Positions 1 to 12,100 of a stretch of DNA of 64,000 bases are shown piece by piece. The translations under genes were made by a program, and so were the position numbers. Origin of the DNA: Poa pratensis. Taxonomy: Eukaryota > Streptophyta > Magnoliopsida > Poales > Poaceae. The notes under the pieces are model-generated. The model saw only the letters and a list, made by a program, of their open reading frames with translations, was not told where the DNA came from and ran no database searches. The stretch spans positions 11,286,879 to 11,350,878 of the forward strand of contig CAMZMU010000049.1 in assembly GCA_947311845.1 (NCBI GenBank), read 5' to 3'. Position 1 is the first letter of the stretch; the number at the start of each line of letters is the position of its first letter.

Positions 1-132
1 TTATTTCAATGAATAAGTCTATTAAGAATCCATGGCTCTTACCAGGTTCTTGGAGTATTATGAAATGATTATTTACTATAAGATGAATCTAAATTATGAA
101 ACTAAGTATCACTTAGTCAACATAAAATCAAA

Positions 133-138
133 TACGTA
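133..138. other. Putative Stowaway excision footprint (TACGTA)
   Basis: In the intron of copy 1 the site reads TA-C-G-TA. The same position in copy 3 holds an 86-bp Stowaway MITE beginning with C, ending with G and flanked by TA on both sides. Copy 2 has no insertion there. One terminal base from each MITE end between two TA duplications is the expected kind of scar left by Tc1/mariner-type excision. The reading rests on comparison of three paralogous introns. Confidence 0.6.
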
Positions 139-474
139 GAATATTTCTGGACTCTTTGTTGCCACAAAGTAAAATTTAAAAAATTGATTTCATTTGTTTA
201 TAGGCATATAAACATGCATAGCGTGAATGATCCCATCACCACATCTCATTTTTACGGGCTTATGTAGATAAGTAATTGGGTTTGAAAAAAAATCAAATAA
301 ATGGCAGGTCCGATTTCCCTCTCTAACAACGTCATGTTTGTTTGATATATGAAAAAATCTTAGTCATCAATTGTAAAACATGCCTTTAACTGAAGTCTAA
401 ATATCGCTACAAGTAGAACATTATGAGGGAAGTATTCAGCTTTAGATATTTCTTAATTTTATTTGATTCTGTAG

Positions 475-1041
475 GGTTCTCTCATCAACATGGCTGGCCC
501 TAAGCGAGGGATCGAATTGGTCGGTACTATTCTAATCGAATATGACATGAAGATTAAGGCAGGTGAACATGGAAAAGAAGATTTACAGGTGATTGATGGT
601 GTCTCATTGTTGGATAACATAGACACATGGGATCGTAGGCCCTTCACATTTCGCATCCATGGCGATTGTGGCGCAGTTGATGTACGTGTATCACGTCTTA
701 ACTTTGCATATGAGGCGACCATAGAAGTTGTCATATCACAAGTGCAAAGCAGTTTCAGTATGCGTCTCGGTTGTTTTACCAGTGGGTTACATGAAGGAAT
801 CCCGCTATTTGATGGTGCTATTGGTGAGTCACGTGGTTTAAAGAGGTATGTGGTTTCTGTATCGAGCAATGATCAGATGGAGTTGAAGTTCAAGGTAGCC
901 ACAGACTCGTGCATCCCTGCTGAATATTGCTGTTGCTTCGAGGCGAAGCAGCATGGACGTGCTACTCAAGAGATAAACACTGGTTTTGCGTTAATCGCAG
1001 TGAAGGTGACTTGGTCTACTTTATTAGAAGATGGAGAATAG
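475..1041 (+). CDS. DUF6598 protein, copy 1, last exon only
   Basis: This is the terminal exon of a DUF6598-domain gene whose earlier exons lie to the left of the window. The exon opens after a TAG acceptor at 472-474 with Gly-Ser-Leu-Ile-Asn, then runs through the conserved GPKRGIELVGTILIEYDMKIK stretch and ends in TAG at 1039-1041. Length is 567 nt, identical to the last exon of copy 3. No stop interrupts it. The domain is known to me mainly from grass genomes and has no assigned biochemical role. Bases 1-474 are the preceding intron, recognisable because they match the intron of copy 3 from 11056 onward. Whether the complete gene is functional cannot be judged from this end alone. Confidence 0.85.
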   Translation, partial: GSLINMAGPKRGIELVGTILIEYDMKIKAGEHGKEDLQVIDGVSLLDNIDTWDRRPFTFRIHGDCGAVDVRVSRLNFAYEATIEVVISQVQSSFSMRLGCFTSGLHEGIPLFDGAIGESRGLKRYVVSVSSNDQMELKFKVATDSCIPAEYCCCFEAKQHGRATQEINTGFALIAVKVTWSTLLEDGE

Positions 1042-3477
1042 CAACAACCTTAGACTGGAATTTGTCAAAAAATAAAAAAGGTTGGGTCTATGATGAATGA
1101 GCCAAGAGTAGGCAAAGAAGCTACGGCAGTTTGGTGTTGTGGGCTGTGGCAAATAACCAAAGGGGTGAAAATATCGCAGGCTATAATATTGAACCAAATA
1201 CGCATATTTCCAAGAGATTCAGTTAATATCGGTCATTTTAAGCACGAGGATGTGCCTTCAGATCCATGTGATCTTGATTCTGTTGTCAGAAATGACAGCT
1301 GTACAGAAAGTTCCAAAGGCAAGAAATGGGCAAAAAAAATCTAAACTAGATAAGAGAAAAAGGAAAGGTCCTGGCGTGGAGGAAGTTCCCACGGGACATG
1401 GCGCATCTCCTGAAACAGTTCCTCTTTATTTACTAGAAGACTTCGGTCTTCCTCAAGATCAAGAGGTTGAACAAGGAGAGGACAAAGGTATAGTTCCATT
1501 AAACATTTACCATATCAAGGGTGAATTTAAATTATTATATGCAAGTTTTGTCTTCTTGCCACTAAGAGAGTTGCCTTTTATTTCATCTATTATTTCAGTT
1601 GTCGGGAGCAAAAGATGATGGAGGTGCAAGTTGAGGACTCCGAAGATGAAGCAGAAGATGCTGGCTGAGGCTTATCTCATAATAGAGGCTCATTCAATAT
1701 CAGCAGACTAATCCGTAAGATTGACATTATCTGTGGATTTGATAGGGCAATCAATCCATGGAACGGAACAGATTAGTCTGCCCTCTTAAACCACAAATTA
1801 AGGACTATGCAGTCCTGTTTCTTCAATATAACAATCAGGTTTCTGATTCTGTTGTGCTGACTGAAGCACCACCTACTCCTGACAGGCTGAATGACTTTGG
1901 CATCTTGAAAGTGTCTGATCAACTTCCACAGGTTATTTGTCAACTTTCTGTAGTGTTTAATATTTATAGGTTCATACTTTCTTTTGTAAGACATCCCATA
2001 CATAGAACCGTAAAATTACCCATAGGCACAGTCATCCCTCTCTTCGCAACTACAAACATGTATTACATTTAACTCAGCAGCATCGTTTTCTGATTCTTCT
2101 ATTTATCTTCAGGGAAGTCTATTCTACACAGTACGGTCTGGTGCAATGCTAGCATGCAGGGAGTCCATGGAATCTCTATTAATGTATCACAAGTTTATGT
2201 TCTCAACTTCTACTCTGATTTTTTAACTTCCAACCTAAGATTTGTTTTGTTCTGCTGTACCAGAGTGCAAGGTGTATATATAGGAGACTTTATGCATCTT
2301 GACATTGCACGGATCATGTGGAGCTCAGTTACCTGTAGTAATTTCTCAGTCTAAGGGAAGGACTCTGTGCAACCACAAGTAACAAATGTGACCATCAAGT
2401 GTAAGAGATGGCAAGAGTTTTCTGTGGTATGGACACTGTGTTGATTGCTTGTGTGCTCTTCTCAGATATCAGAGGTGGTGAATCACATGAAGGTCTTTAT
2501 TTGTTTTCAGCCACAAGAACGAGCTTGGCAACTCTTGGTAAAAATAAAGCTGAGCCCGAGGTTAACATTCTGTTTTCCTGTCAGTTCCATTATAAACCAT
2601 TGCGTAGACACCAGTTGTTGTTGTGTCAGTGTGAGACAATACCTTTACCATCGACTATCACGGTGTTTATTTTTTCTATATGCAAGCACCAATTGATATT
2701 CCAAAGCCTGCTACCTTCCATTTTTAGTGATGGATTGTGATAGCTAGATGCTAACGCTCATGTATGCTTTATTATTTTGCTGTAACCTATGAATGCATGG
2801 CAGTGCCCAAAATGATCACTATTTATTTTTTAGTCAGTATAATTGTTAATTAAGAATAAGCTATGTTCATATCTCACTTATCGAGACCATGAGTCACATG
2901 GTCTCCATGGTATAACGTTGGTTGTTTCTGGTTTGCATTTCCTCCAATTTTTCTTAGCTAGGAGAATCATGCATCCATACTTCATATATGTGCTATTTAG
3001 TTCAGAATTATAAACATGTTGTCTTCTAGCTATTTTTTTCTGGTTCATTGTTTTTCTATAATAAGGTCACATGTGTGTTTAACTTGCTACTTTGTTTATC
3101 ATTAGCTAGCTAGTTTGTTTGACACGTGAGCTAGCAGTCAACACCATACGTCCATACTGAATTTCCTTCAGTTTTCTTGTAGTGTCAAAGAATGGAGATG
3201 CACAAGTAGCTAATGATCCTGTGGACTATGAAGTGGACGCCTGGACATATCAATGTGGCTGGCACCATTGTGGGAATATTTTGGGATTGTGCTGTTTGTT
3301 TTGGATTGTCCTATGTGAGATGTTAATGCCACATTGTAATTTGGATCATGCAATTTACAGGTTCTTATATCATTGTGTTATGTGTGCAAATATTTTGTCA
3401 TATTGGATTATGTGAACGTTGTGCTATCTGGAATATAAGTGGTAAATGCATTTAAATTTTTTATTACCGAAATGCAT
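1042..3477. other. Gene-poor interval with orphan exon-like pieces
   Basis: No complete gene is supported here. A lysine-rich stretch near 1300-1490 on the + strand reads without stops, is followed by a plausible GT donor near 1489 and by an acceptor near 1600 leading into a Glu/Asp-rich short tail. Other short open stretches occur at 1758-1930 and 3182-3415. I do not recognise any of them. Since a CACTA end lies immediately downstream, they could be remains of a CACTA element's second gene or of a host gene carried by it; this is speculation. Confidence 0.3.
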
Positions 3478-3686
3478 ACTAGTGACGGGCAGGATAATGT
3501 GTCTGTCACTAAAAAACTACATGTTAATGGGCCTTTGATCAATACTAGTGACGTGCACGTTCTGTTCCACCATATACTGGTGACGGGCAGTGCCCGTCAC
3601 TAGTAACTAAGTACCAGTGACAGGCGGCTTGCCCGTCACTAGTGAGCCTTTTAGGCCCGTCACTAGTAGGCTTTTCTGCAGTAGTG
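3478..3686. mobile_element. CACTA transposon terminal region (one end)
   Basis: The stretch ends in GCAGTAGTG, the inverse of the CACTACTGC terminus typical of grass CACTA elements. The internal side carries several copies, in both orientations, of the motif ACTAGTGACGGGC (about 3480, 3545, 3583, 3598, 3640, 3660), which behave as subterminal repeats. The three bases after the end are TTA. I could not find a matching opposite end upstream, so this is either a truncated element or its left end has diverged. Confidence 0.65.
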
Positions 3687-5320
3687 TTAATTTAGCCCAT
3701 TTAAATTAATTGTGTTGATTTGTATTTGCACAAATAGAACTAGAAGCAAAAAATGGACTATCCAATTTTGGGTATCCAAATATGGGTAAGCTAGAAAAGC
3801 AGAAAATTTTCTGGATACCCAAACCTTCTCTGTCCTCTACCCATAATGGTTTTGGGTAGCCAAAATATAGGTAAACTCTTGGAGATGCTCTGACCAACTT
3901 CGCGCCGGTTTTTCTATCCACGTGACACTCAGAATGGGTCTAGACCAAACTAAGGGTGTTATTTTTGCAAAAAGGACCCTGCTAATGGCTACTATTCTAT
4001 TAACTGGTCCTGGCCTTCCAGTTCAGATGATCGTCGCCGTTGCACGCTTGGAACTCATGTTTTCGCTTCGTGTCACACTCATCCTTGGACTCATACAACA
4101 TATTACTAATCACTTGGTTGCAGTCAACTACTTACTCAACTGACGATCTTGTGCTCGATGGTACGCCTCTTCGTCGACGAGCAAGGCGGTGACATGGACG
4201 GGTCTTCAGGCTCCGACGAAGCAATGTAACATGACAGACATATGGCTTCGGCAGCTCGACGATGAATTCTGCTGGCACAGCCGAATGCTATTTGATCCAT
4301 GGAAGAACTTCTACGTTACAACTATCAGGCGGCGCTAGAATCTTCACGAGCCCCCATTCCAGATGGTTGAGCAATTGGCCAAGCGCCTTTGGTTTCCAAG
4401 CTTCTTGCGACAACGAGTTGTCGCGACCTCAGTACTAGCGGCTAAAGGAAAGAATTGTGCCACCATAAGTTTGAAGTCCCCACCCCTCCCGCCACCAGAG
4501 TGAAAAGCAGAGGAGATGGGGACCCGTCGAGTCCCCACCGAAGTCGGTGGAGACGGGCGGATGACGAGGTGGATAGTGTTGGACCTAGATCGCTTCCTTA
4601 GTTGCCCTGTGGTGATGCTTTTGATCAAAGATTATTGATTTCTCCACCTGCATATCATACTCTTGATTTCGAAGGTAGAGATACACTCCTGGAAAAATTA
4701 AATCGAAGTTACATGCGATTCTTCTAGAAAGTTGATGAAGAGACACAAGGGTGCACTACGGGTCACTGTCGTGTAGAGATACATTCCTTACGAGATTGGT
4801 ATCCCCTGCTAGCACCAGGTTGCACTACGGGTCACTGCCTCACTGGTACAAGTTGCGCAGCCATTGTACTACAGTACGTTATTATGGTTGTTGGCTGGCC
4901 AAGAAATAAGAGGCTGCCTGAATGCCTGAGTACCTTCAACCCTGGTGGCCGCCACGCGATAAATCATTAGTGCTTTTTGAGGATTTGAAGCTCTCGTGAT
5001 ACTTTTTTGAAGCCAAAATGTGGGTGTGGCCGTGTGGAGCAAGGCTCCTGCAGACATCGACATCCAAACTTGAACTGAAGGAGCCCATGGCTGGTGTCCT
5101 CCAAACATATCGCAGCCGTACCTCTTTGCCTTCATGTCGCTCCCCATAGAGCCGTCGCAACATACTCATATGGGAGAGGAGAGCTGCGCCCGACCAAGGT
5201 TAAATTCATTCTTCACGTGGCTCTTTTTGATAAGGGTCTAGATGGTTTTTTCTTCAGAGAAAGGGTCTACATTTTTTTTAGAACCCAAGTCTAGATTTGT
5301 TTTTTTAGAATTGGAACCTG
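3687..5320. other. Intergenic, no gene recognised
   Basis: No convincing exon or element boundary is visible. A segment around 3750-3900 has repeated GGGTA-type words and ends in GGAGATGCTCTGACC, a phrase often seen at the ends of grass MITEs, but I could not define both termini. Around 4740-4850 a short phrase (GGGTCACTG after GTGCACTACG/GTTGCACTACG) is repeated. Nothing else is supported. Confidence 0.3.
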
Positions 5321-5324
5321 AGTC

Positions 5325-5597
5325 TAGACGGTGGAATTGGAGGAGGCAGAGCAAATCTGCAGCAAGGCTTTGCTGGGCCGCGTGTTGCTGGGCCGCTCGG
5401 TAGGCAGGACTTAGGATGCAGTGAACGTCGGATCGGATTTACTGTACTTACCCCTCATCCCCGTGTAATAATGTCAGGAAAGTAATCTCAAAAAAATAAA
5501 ATAATAATGTCAGGAAAGAAGGGCGCCGGCTAAGTTCCCCCTCCCCACCCCACCCTATGCCACCCGCCGCCGCGCGCTGAGCTGACCGGCAATCGAG
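5325..5597 (+). promoter_or_regulatory. Upstream region shared by DUF6598 copies 2 and 3
   Basis: The segment 5325-5427 upstream of copy 2 matches 9039-9140 upstream of copy 3 at most positions (shared words include GGAATTGGAGGAGGCAGA, TCTGCAGCAAGGCT and GGGCCGCTCG). This shows the tandem duplication included upstream DNA and makes it the likely proximal promoter/5' UTR. No clear TATA box was identified. Confidence 0.45.
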
Positions 5598-8500
5598 ATG
5601 GCGCCGACGCAACTCCTCTCACGCTGGATTCCTCGTCTCTCCAACCTGATCGCCACCTCTCCTGCCTCTGTGCGCCGCTTCGCATCTGCAGCTCGACCCC
5701 TCCTCAATAAATCTGGTGCTCCTCGTTGTAGTCCAGTTCGACGAGTTTCTGCAAGTGGGGATGTCACTTTTGGTGATGAAAATTCGACCTTGGAGGTCAT
5801 TGATAGCAAACCGGGTACATCAGGAGAAAGAGAAACTGTGGACATGACTGCTACTAAGCTCAGCAGTGTGGTTGACGACAAAGAGAGCTGGGCTGCAGCA
5901 GAGGAGTATGTGCCCGCAATGGAGGTATTTCCAAATAGCAGCCATCGTGACTGCTCAATATACAGCGGCACAGAGGACTGGAAAGAAGACTACTGTATTG
6001 CTGACCGTAATGAGAGTAAGTGATCAATCACTTTTCCTTTTTTTTATTTGTTATTACGGATTATTTCAAGCTATATGGTCAACTGATACATTTTCTCCTG
6101 AAATCTTAACGTCAATTTTGTTTTGCTCTGATTATTTTTACTAATTGATGGCGGCGCTACGGCACATATAAAGGGAAATCTTATACAATGTTTTACCCAG
6201 GTGTTTCATTGCTTGGTGTTTGCAAAAGTAGGAGATATCTAACCGTCGTGCCTTTGGCAGTTTGCAGCTTGCGCCATTGTCTTTCTTTGCCCCTGTCACT
6301 CCTCGTTTCTTGCCGCTAGCCCCACCTTGCTCCGGCCCAGGATAGCATACTTTGGCTTGTGATTCACCGTGCATTATATCTCCTATCCCCCCAATATTTT
6401 CCGATTGTCCAGATAACTCCCTAAATCATTTTTCAGTTCAGCTTTGCCCTGCTCCCCTCACTAATTGGTTTTATCCGAAATTGTGTTAAGTTCTCTCCAG
6501 AATGATGTTTATCTTTTTTATTCCTTAGAAAAGCCTGTTTTATGTTGAAATTTTGTTTGATAGATGCCATCATGTCCGGTGCTACGGCATTTCATTCTTT
6601 TTACCATGTATGTGTGTATAAAAAGGGTTAGCCAGGTTTGGCTGCTCCCTACATATGCAGATAGTCATGGAAAATTACGAAAACATTATAACATAGGTCA
6701 CATTGTCTATCATTTGGGGAAAGTCAACATAAAAGAGGACTTGTAAAAAGAGAAAGTAAAGAAAATAAATTTCACCACGGGGTGAAATGACCTGTATTGG
6801 TAGTTCTTGGAGTATAGTGAACTGACAAAATAGTTGAGGCGGTTATGCAATAAATGGGCCTTTTCCTTCATGAGGTGATTAGATCTTACTCTTTCGTAGA
6901 GTTCCAGTCCATTTCTTGGCATTAACAACCAGTTTTTTAGAGCACATGCCATCTGCATGATTTGCAGAAGATCGGATGATGTGCAGCTCAGAGCGCAGCA
7001 AAACCCTTTTCCTTGCACTGTTCTGATTCTTCAGGCTTCTTGTCGCTCTCCAGCGAGCAGGAGCTCACCAAAGGATCATCGTGGATGGCGAGTGGTTCCT
7101 CTTGCAGAAGAAACTTAATTATATCGTCAGTCTTAGGAATCCTCTGCATGGGATCATCTCTTGTTCACTTAGATGAGAGGGAAAAATTCCGATAGGATCA
7201 TGGGATCCGTAAACGGCATGTTTACTTTTCGTATGGCAAGCATTTGTTTCTTCTATCATTTTCTAATTCTAATAAAACTTGTATTTTTCTATGAAGCTTT
7301 GCTGGAGCCAACGATGTTTTCAGATCCCATAGGTTGCAGAATGCGCAATGGAACTTGCATGTCACACCAAAGTTATGACATGTTGCAGTTTCTGTCATTA
7401 AGGTTGGCTAAAGTTCCTGCGGAGCATGGCTCAGTCGAGTTATATGGATACATAGCAGCTCGGGATAATCTGGATCCATTGCTTAATTATATCGTCAATT
7501 TTAGCAGGGATGATCCCATCATCGCGGAGCAGGTGTGCACATCTATACATGTCTGCAATTATTTCAAAGAATAATAAGTCTATTAATAACCCATCAAGCA
7601 TGCATACCCCTAATTAAGTAAAACAAGAGGAAGGGAGTTAATAGCTTGCTCCCTTTCTTCTCGTTCTGGCGTGGGCAATTAATATCTTTCTTAATCCCAT
7701 ATGCCCAAACAGAGGGCTTACCATACCAAGTCTTGTATTGTGAAGTGATGATTTGCTATAAAAAAATCTAAATTAGAAAACTAAGTATCACTTAGTCAAC
7801 ACAAAATCAAATTGAATATTTGCCGAGTGCTGACTCTTGGTTGCTACCAAGTAAGGACAGACCCATTGATACAATCTCCCACACCTAAGGGAAGGATTAT
7901 ACGAGTCAAGCCTTACCCTGCAAAGTGCAATGCAGAGAGGCTGAGTCGAACACAGGACCTCTTGGCACAAGTGGGGAGTACTTCACCACTGCTACCAAGT
8001 GAACTTCACAAAATTGATTTCATCTGTTTATATGCATATAAACATAGCATGAATGATCCACTACATCTCATTTCTTACAGGCTAATTTAATTGAGTATTT
8101 GGGATTGAAACAAAATCAAACAAATAGCAGGGGCCGATTTCCCTCTCTTTAACACCTTTATGTTTGTTTGATATGTGGAAAAAATCTTGGCAATCAATTG
8201 TAAAACATGCCTTTAACTGAAGTGTAATATTGCTACAAGTGAAATATCATAAGAGAAGTATTCAGCTTTAGATATTTCTTATTTTATTTGATTATGTAGG
8301 GTTCTCTCATCAACATGGCTGGCCCTAAGCGAGGTATCGAATTGGTCGGTACCATTCTAATCGAATATGACATGAAGATCAAGAGAGGTGAAGATGAAAA
8401 GGAAGATCTACAGCTGATAGATGGTATCTCATTCTTGGATAACATAGACTCATGGGATCGTAGCCCATTCACATTTCGCATCCATGGCGATTGTGGCGCA

Positions 8501-8860
8501 ATTGATGTAGGTGTATCACGTCTTAACTCTGCATTTGTGGCGACCATAGAAGTTGTGGTATCACAAGTGCAAAGCAATTTCAGAATGCGTCTCGGTTGTT
8601 TTACCAGTGGGTTACATGAAAAAATCCGGCTCTTTGATGGGGCTATTGGCGAGTCACATGGCTTAAAGAGGTCAGTGGTTGCTGTAGCGAGCGATGATGA
8701 GATGGAATTGAAGTTCAAGGTAGCAGCAGACTCGTGCAACCCTGCTGAATATTGCTGTTCTTTCGAGGCGAAGCAGCATGGTTGTGCTAGTCAAGAGATA
8801 AACACTGGTTTTGCATCAATCACCGTGAAGGTGATTTGGTCTGCTTTACAAGAATTTTAA
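5598..8860 (+). CDS. DUF6598 domain protein, copy 2 (intact, three exons)
   Basis: Predicted exons are 5598-6015, 7297-7532 and 8300-8860, joined at GT/AG borders with compatible phases, giving 1215 nt (404 residues plus stop). Residues 1-50 are rich in Arg, Ser and Ala with no acidic residue (RRFASAARPLL), resembling a mitochondrial targeting presequence. Exon 2 starts the DUF6598 domain (LQFLSLRLAKVP, ELYGYIAARDNLDPLLNYI), and exon 3 continues it to the C terminus (GPKRGIELVGTILIEYDMKIK, FTFRIHGDCGAIDVGVSRL, KVIWSALQEF). The biochemical role of the family is unknown to me. The start was chosen as the first ATG after the duplicated upstream block and gives the targeting-like N terminus shared in part with copy 3. 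Intron 2 holds a SINE. This is the only copy in the window without a visible defect; exon borders are predicted from consensus and comparison with copy 3. Confidence 0.82.
7853..7989 (-). mobile_element. tRNA-derived SINE in intron of DUF6598 copy 2
   Basis: The 137-bp insertion is flanked by an 11-bp direct repeat TGCTACCAAGT (7842-7852 and 7990-8000). Read on the minus strand it contains a B-box-like GTGTTCGACTC and the phrase GGGTAAGGCTTG followed by CCTTCCCTTAG, as in Au-type grass SINEs. The paralogous introns of copies 1 and 3 lack it. The family name is from recall; the insertion itself is directly visible by comparison. Confidence 0.75.
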
Positions 8861-9122
8861 CAACCTTATACTGAACTTTTTGTCAATAAAAAAAAGTTTG
8901 GTCTATGATGAATGAGCCAAGAGGCAAAGGAGCTAAGGCTTTAGTGTCGTGGGCCTGTTTCTGTTGTAAGCCAAGAGTATGAAAAGAAGCTAATGTCGAT
9001 TTTTTTTTTGAGAACATAACTCTAGATGGGTGGAACCGTGGAATTGGAGGAGGCAGAATGGATCTGCAGCAAGGCTATCCTGGGCCACTTCTTGCTGGGC
9101 CGCTCGTTAGGCAGGCCTTAGG
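8861..9122. other. Short intergenic spacer between DUF6598 copies 2 and 3
   Basis: It contains the presumed 3' UTR of copy 2 (resembling the bases after copies 1 and 3, including ATGATGAATGAGCCAAGAG) and from 9039 the duplicated upstream block of copy 3. A T-run lies at about 9000-9010. No separate gene is seen. Confidence 0.5.
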
Positions 9123-12100
9123 ATGAATGTATTGAACGGCGCACTGGATGACAAAAATGTAAAGAACCAGGGGCGCCGGCCAAGTCACCCCCGCCGCCGC
9201 GCGCTCTGCTGCGGCAACAATCCACCAGATGGTGCAGATGCAACTCCTCTCACGCTGGATGCCTGGATTCCTCGTCTCCCTAACGTGATTCCTGCCTCAG
9301 TGCGCCGCTTCGCCTCTGCAGCTCGACCTCTCCTCAATGCATCTGGGACGCCTCGTTGGAGTCCAGCTCGACGAGTTTCTCCAAGCTTCACTGCAGCCAG
9401 TTCATCTTGCCTTCGTGTTCCCCGGTGAGTTCTCATCTTCTCATCCTAAAGTTTGATCTTATGTTGATTTTTCCCCAAGGCCGTTTAGTTAATCCCACAT
9501 GACTCCCCAACCAGAGAAAAAGAGGCCCAAAAATAGAAATCTATTTGCAATCCTGACTGACCATCTTATTTCTGTCGGATGCTGAAATTCGCTGTTTATA
9601 CTCTTTGTGATAGAAGGCTTCCTCGTCGATATCGGTACATGGCCAGCAGCAGTGGAGTAAAAGGAGAAACTGTGGACATAACTGCTACTAAGCTGAGTAG
9701 TGTGGTTGACGACAAAGAGAGCTGGGCTGCAGCAGAGATACCCGATTACCCCATGAAGTATGTGCCCCCAATGGAGATATTTCCTAATAGCAGCCATCGT
9801 GACGGCTCCATATACAGCGGCACAGAAGACTGGAAAAAAGACTACCGTATTGCTGAAGGTGACGAGAGTAAGTGATCAGTCACTTCTCCTCTTTTTTTTT
9901 TTGTGCTATTAGGGATTTTTTCAAGCTATAGGGCCAACTGATATATTTTCTCCTGATATCTGGATGTTAATTTTGCGATGGCACATATAAAGGGAAATCT
10001 TTTAGAATGTTACCCATGGGTTTCCTGAAATCTAGAATGTTACCCATGGTGTTTGCAAAATCCCGCCTTTGGGTGCTCCCTACTATGTCTCGTACCTAAA
10101 TCAATGTTTCAGACTTTCAGTTCAGATTTGCCCTGCTCCCCTCTCCCATTGTTTTTCCCGCAATTGTGTTAATTTCACTCCAAAATGATCTTTATCTTTT
10201 TTATTTCATGTAAAATCCTGTTTTATGTTGAAAATTTGTGTGATAGATGATATCATGTCTTGTACTACGGTGTTTCATTATTCTTAGCATTTATGTGTGC
10301 TTTAAAAGTGTAAGCCAGGTTTGGGTGCTCCCTACTTATGCAGATAGTCATGGAAAAATCCGAAAATATTTATAACATAGGGTGTTATGTTGTCTAAACT
10401 CTAAAGCAACCACATAGCTTACTGATTCAAAACTACTGCCCAGTGCCTACATGGACTCCTATGATTTTAGCTAAATCTGCCCACGCTCTACTAGTGACCA
10501 CATGCTGGAAGAACGTATGTTTGATGGATTTGTTGTCCGTGCAGATTACAAAGCAAACATGATCAAACTTGACCTCCTGATATTACTTTCTTTTTCCTTG
10601 GGTTTTCTTTAGAAGAAAAACTTTAGGGGAGGAAAATATCTACTAAAAAGAACATCGATAGTTTCACTTAGATGAGAGGAAAATTTCCGATAGGACCATG
10701 GAATCCATAAATGGCATGTTTACTTTTCGTATGGCAAGCTTTCATTTCTTTCGTTACATTCCAATTCTAACAGAAATTGTATTTTTCTATGAAGCTTGGC
10801 TGGAGCCAATGATGTTTTCAGACCCCACAGATTGCAGAGTGCACAATGGAACTTGCGAGTCACACACAAGTCGTCACATGTTGCAGTTTTTGTCATTAAG
10901 GTTGGCTAAAGTTCCTGGGGAGCAGAGCTCAGTCGAGTTATATGGATACATTGCAGTCCGGGATAATCTGAATCCATTGCTTAATTATATCGTCAGTTTT
11001 AGCAGGGATGATCCCATCATCGTGAAGCAGGTGTGCTCATCTATACATGTCTGCAATTATTTCAATGAATAAGTCTATTAAGAACCCATGGGCTCTTACC
11101 GGTTCTTGGAGTATTATGAAATGATTATTTACTATAAGAATGAATCTAAATTATGAAACTAAGTATTTCTTAGTCAACACAAAATCAAATACTCCCTCTT
11201 ATCCTATTTAAGTGTACAAATGCTGGTTGTACTAGCTCAGCTGCAATCCTACGGCACATAATACGGATCGGAGGGAGTAGAATATTTTTGTACTGTTTGT
11301 TGCCACAAAGTAAAAGTTAAAAAATTGATTTCATTTGTTTATAGGCATATAAACATGCATAGCATGAATGATCCCATCACCACATCTCATTTTTACGGTC
11401 TTATGTAGTTAAGTATTTGGCTTTGAAAACAAAATCAAATAAATAGCAGGGTCCGATTTCCCTCTCTAACAACTTCATGTTTGTTTGATATATGGAAAAA
11501 TCTTGGTCATCAATTGTAAAACATGCCTTTAACTAAAGTCTAATTATTGCTACAAGTAGAAAATTATAAGGGAAGTATCTTTAGATATTTCTTAATTTGA
11601 TTTGATTCTGTAGGGTTCTCTCATCAACATGGCTGGCCCTAAGCAAGGGATCGAATTGGTCGGTACTATTCTAATCGAATATGACATGAAGATCAAGGTA
11701 GGCGAACATGGAAAATAAGATTTACAGGTGATCGATGGTGTCTCATTGTTGGATAACATAGACACATGGGATCGTAAGCCCTTCACATTTCGCATCCATG
11801 GCGATTGTGGCACAATTGATGTACGTGTATCATGTCTTAACTTTGCATATGAAGCGACCATAGAAGTTGTCATATCACAAGTGCAAAGCAATTTCAGTAT
11901 GCGCCTCGGTTGTTTTACTAGTGGGTTACATGAAGGAATCCCGCTATTTGATGGTGCTATTGGTGAGTCACGTGGCTTAAAGAGGTATGTGGTTGCTGTA
12001 TCGAGCGATGATCAGATGGAGTTGAAGTTCAAGGTAGCCACAGACTCGTGCATCCCTGCTGAATATTGCTGTTGCTTCGAGGCGAAGCAGCATGGGCGTG

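Noticed and set aside
459..869. Minus-strand open frame opposite the DUF6598 exon (also at 8284-8739 and 11592-11891)
   Set aside because: Mirror frame of the conserved + strand exon; it changes with the coding constraints of the real gene and has no known match.
7853..7989. Possible tRNA gene on the minus strand
   Set aside because: Only a B-box-like word and a weak A box; it is flanked by an 11-bp target duplication and continues into SINE body sequence, so a SINE is the better reading.
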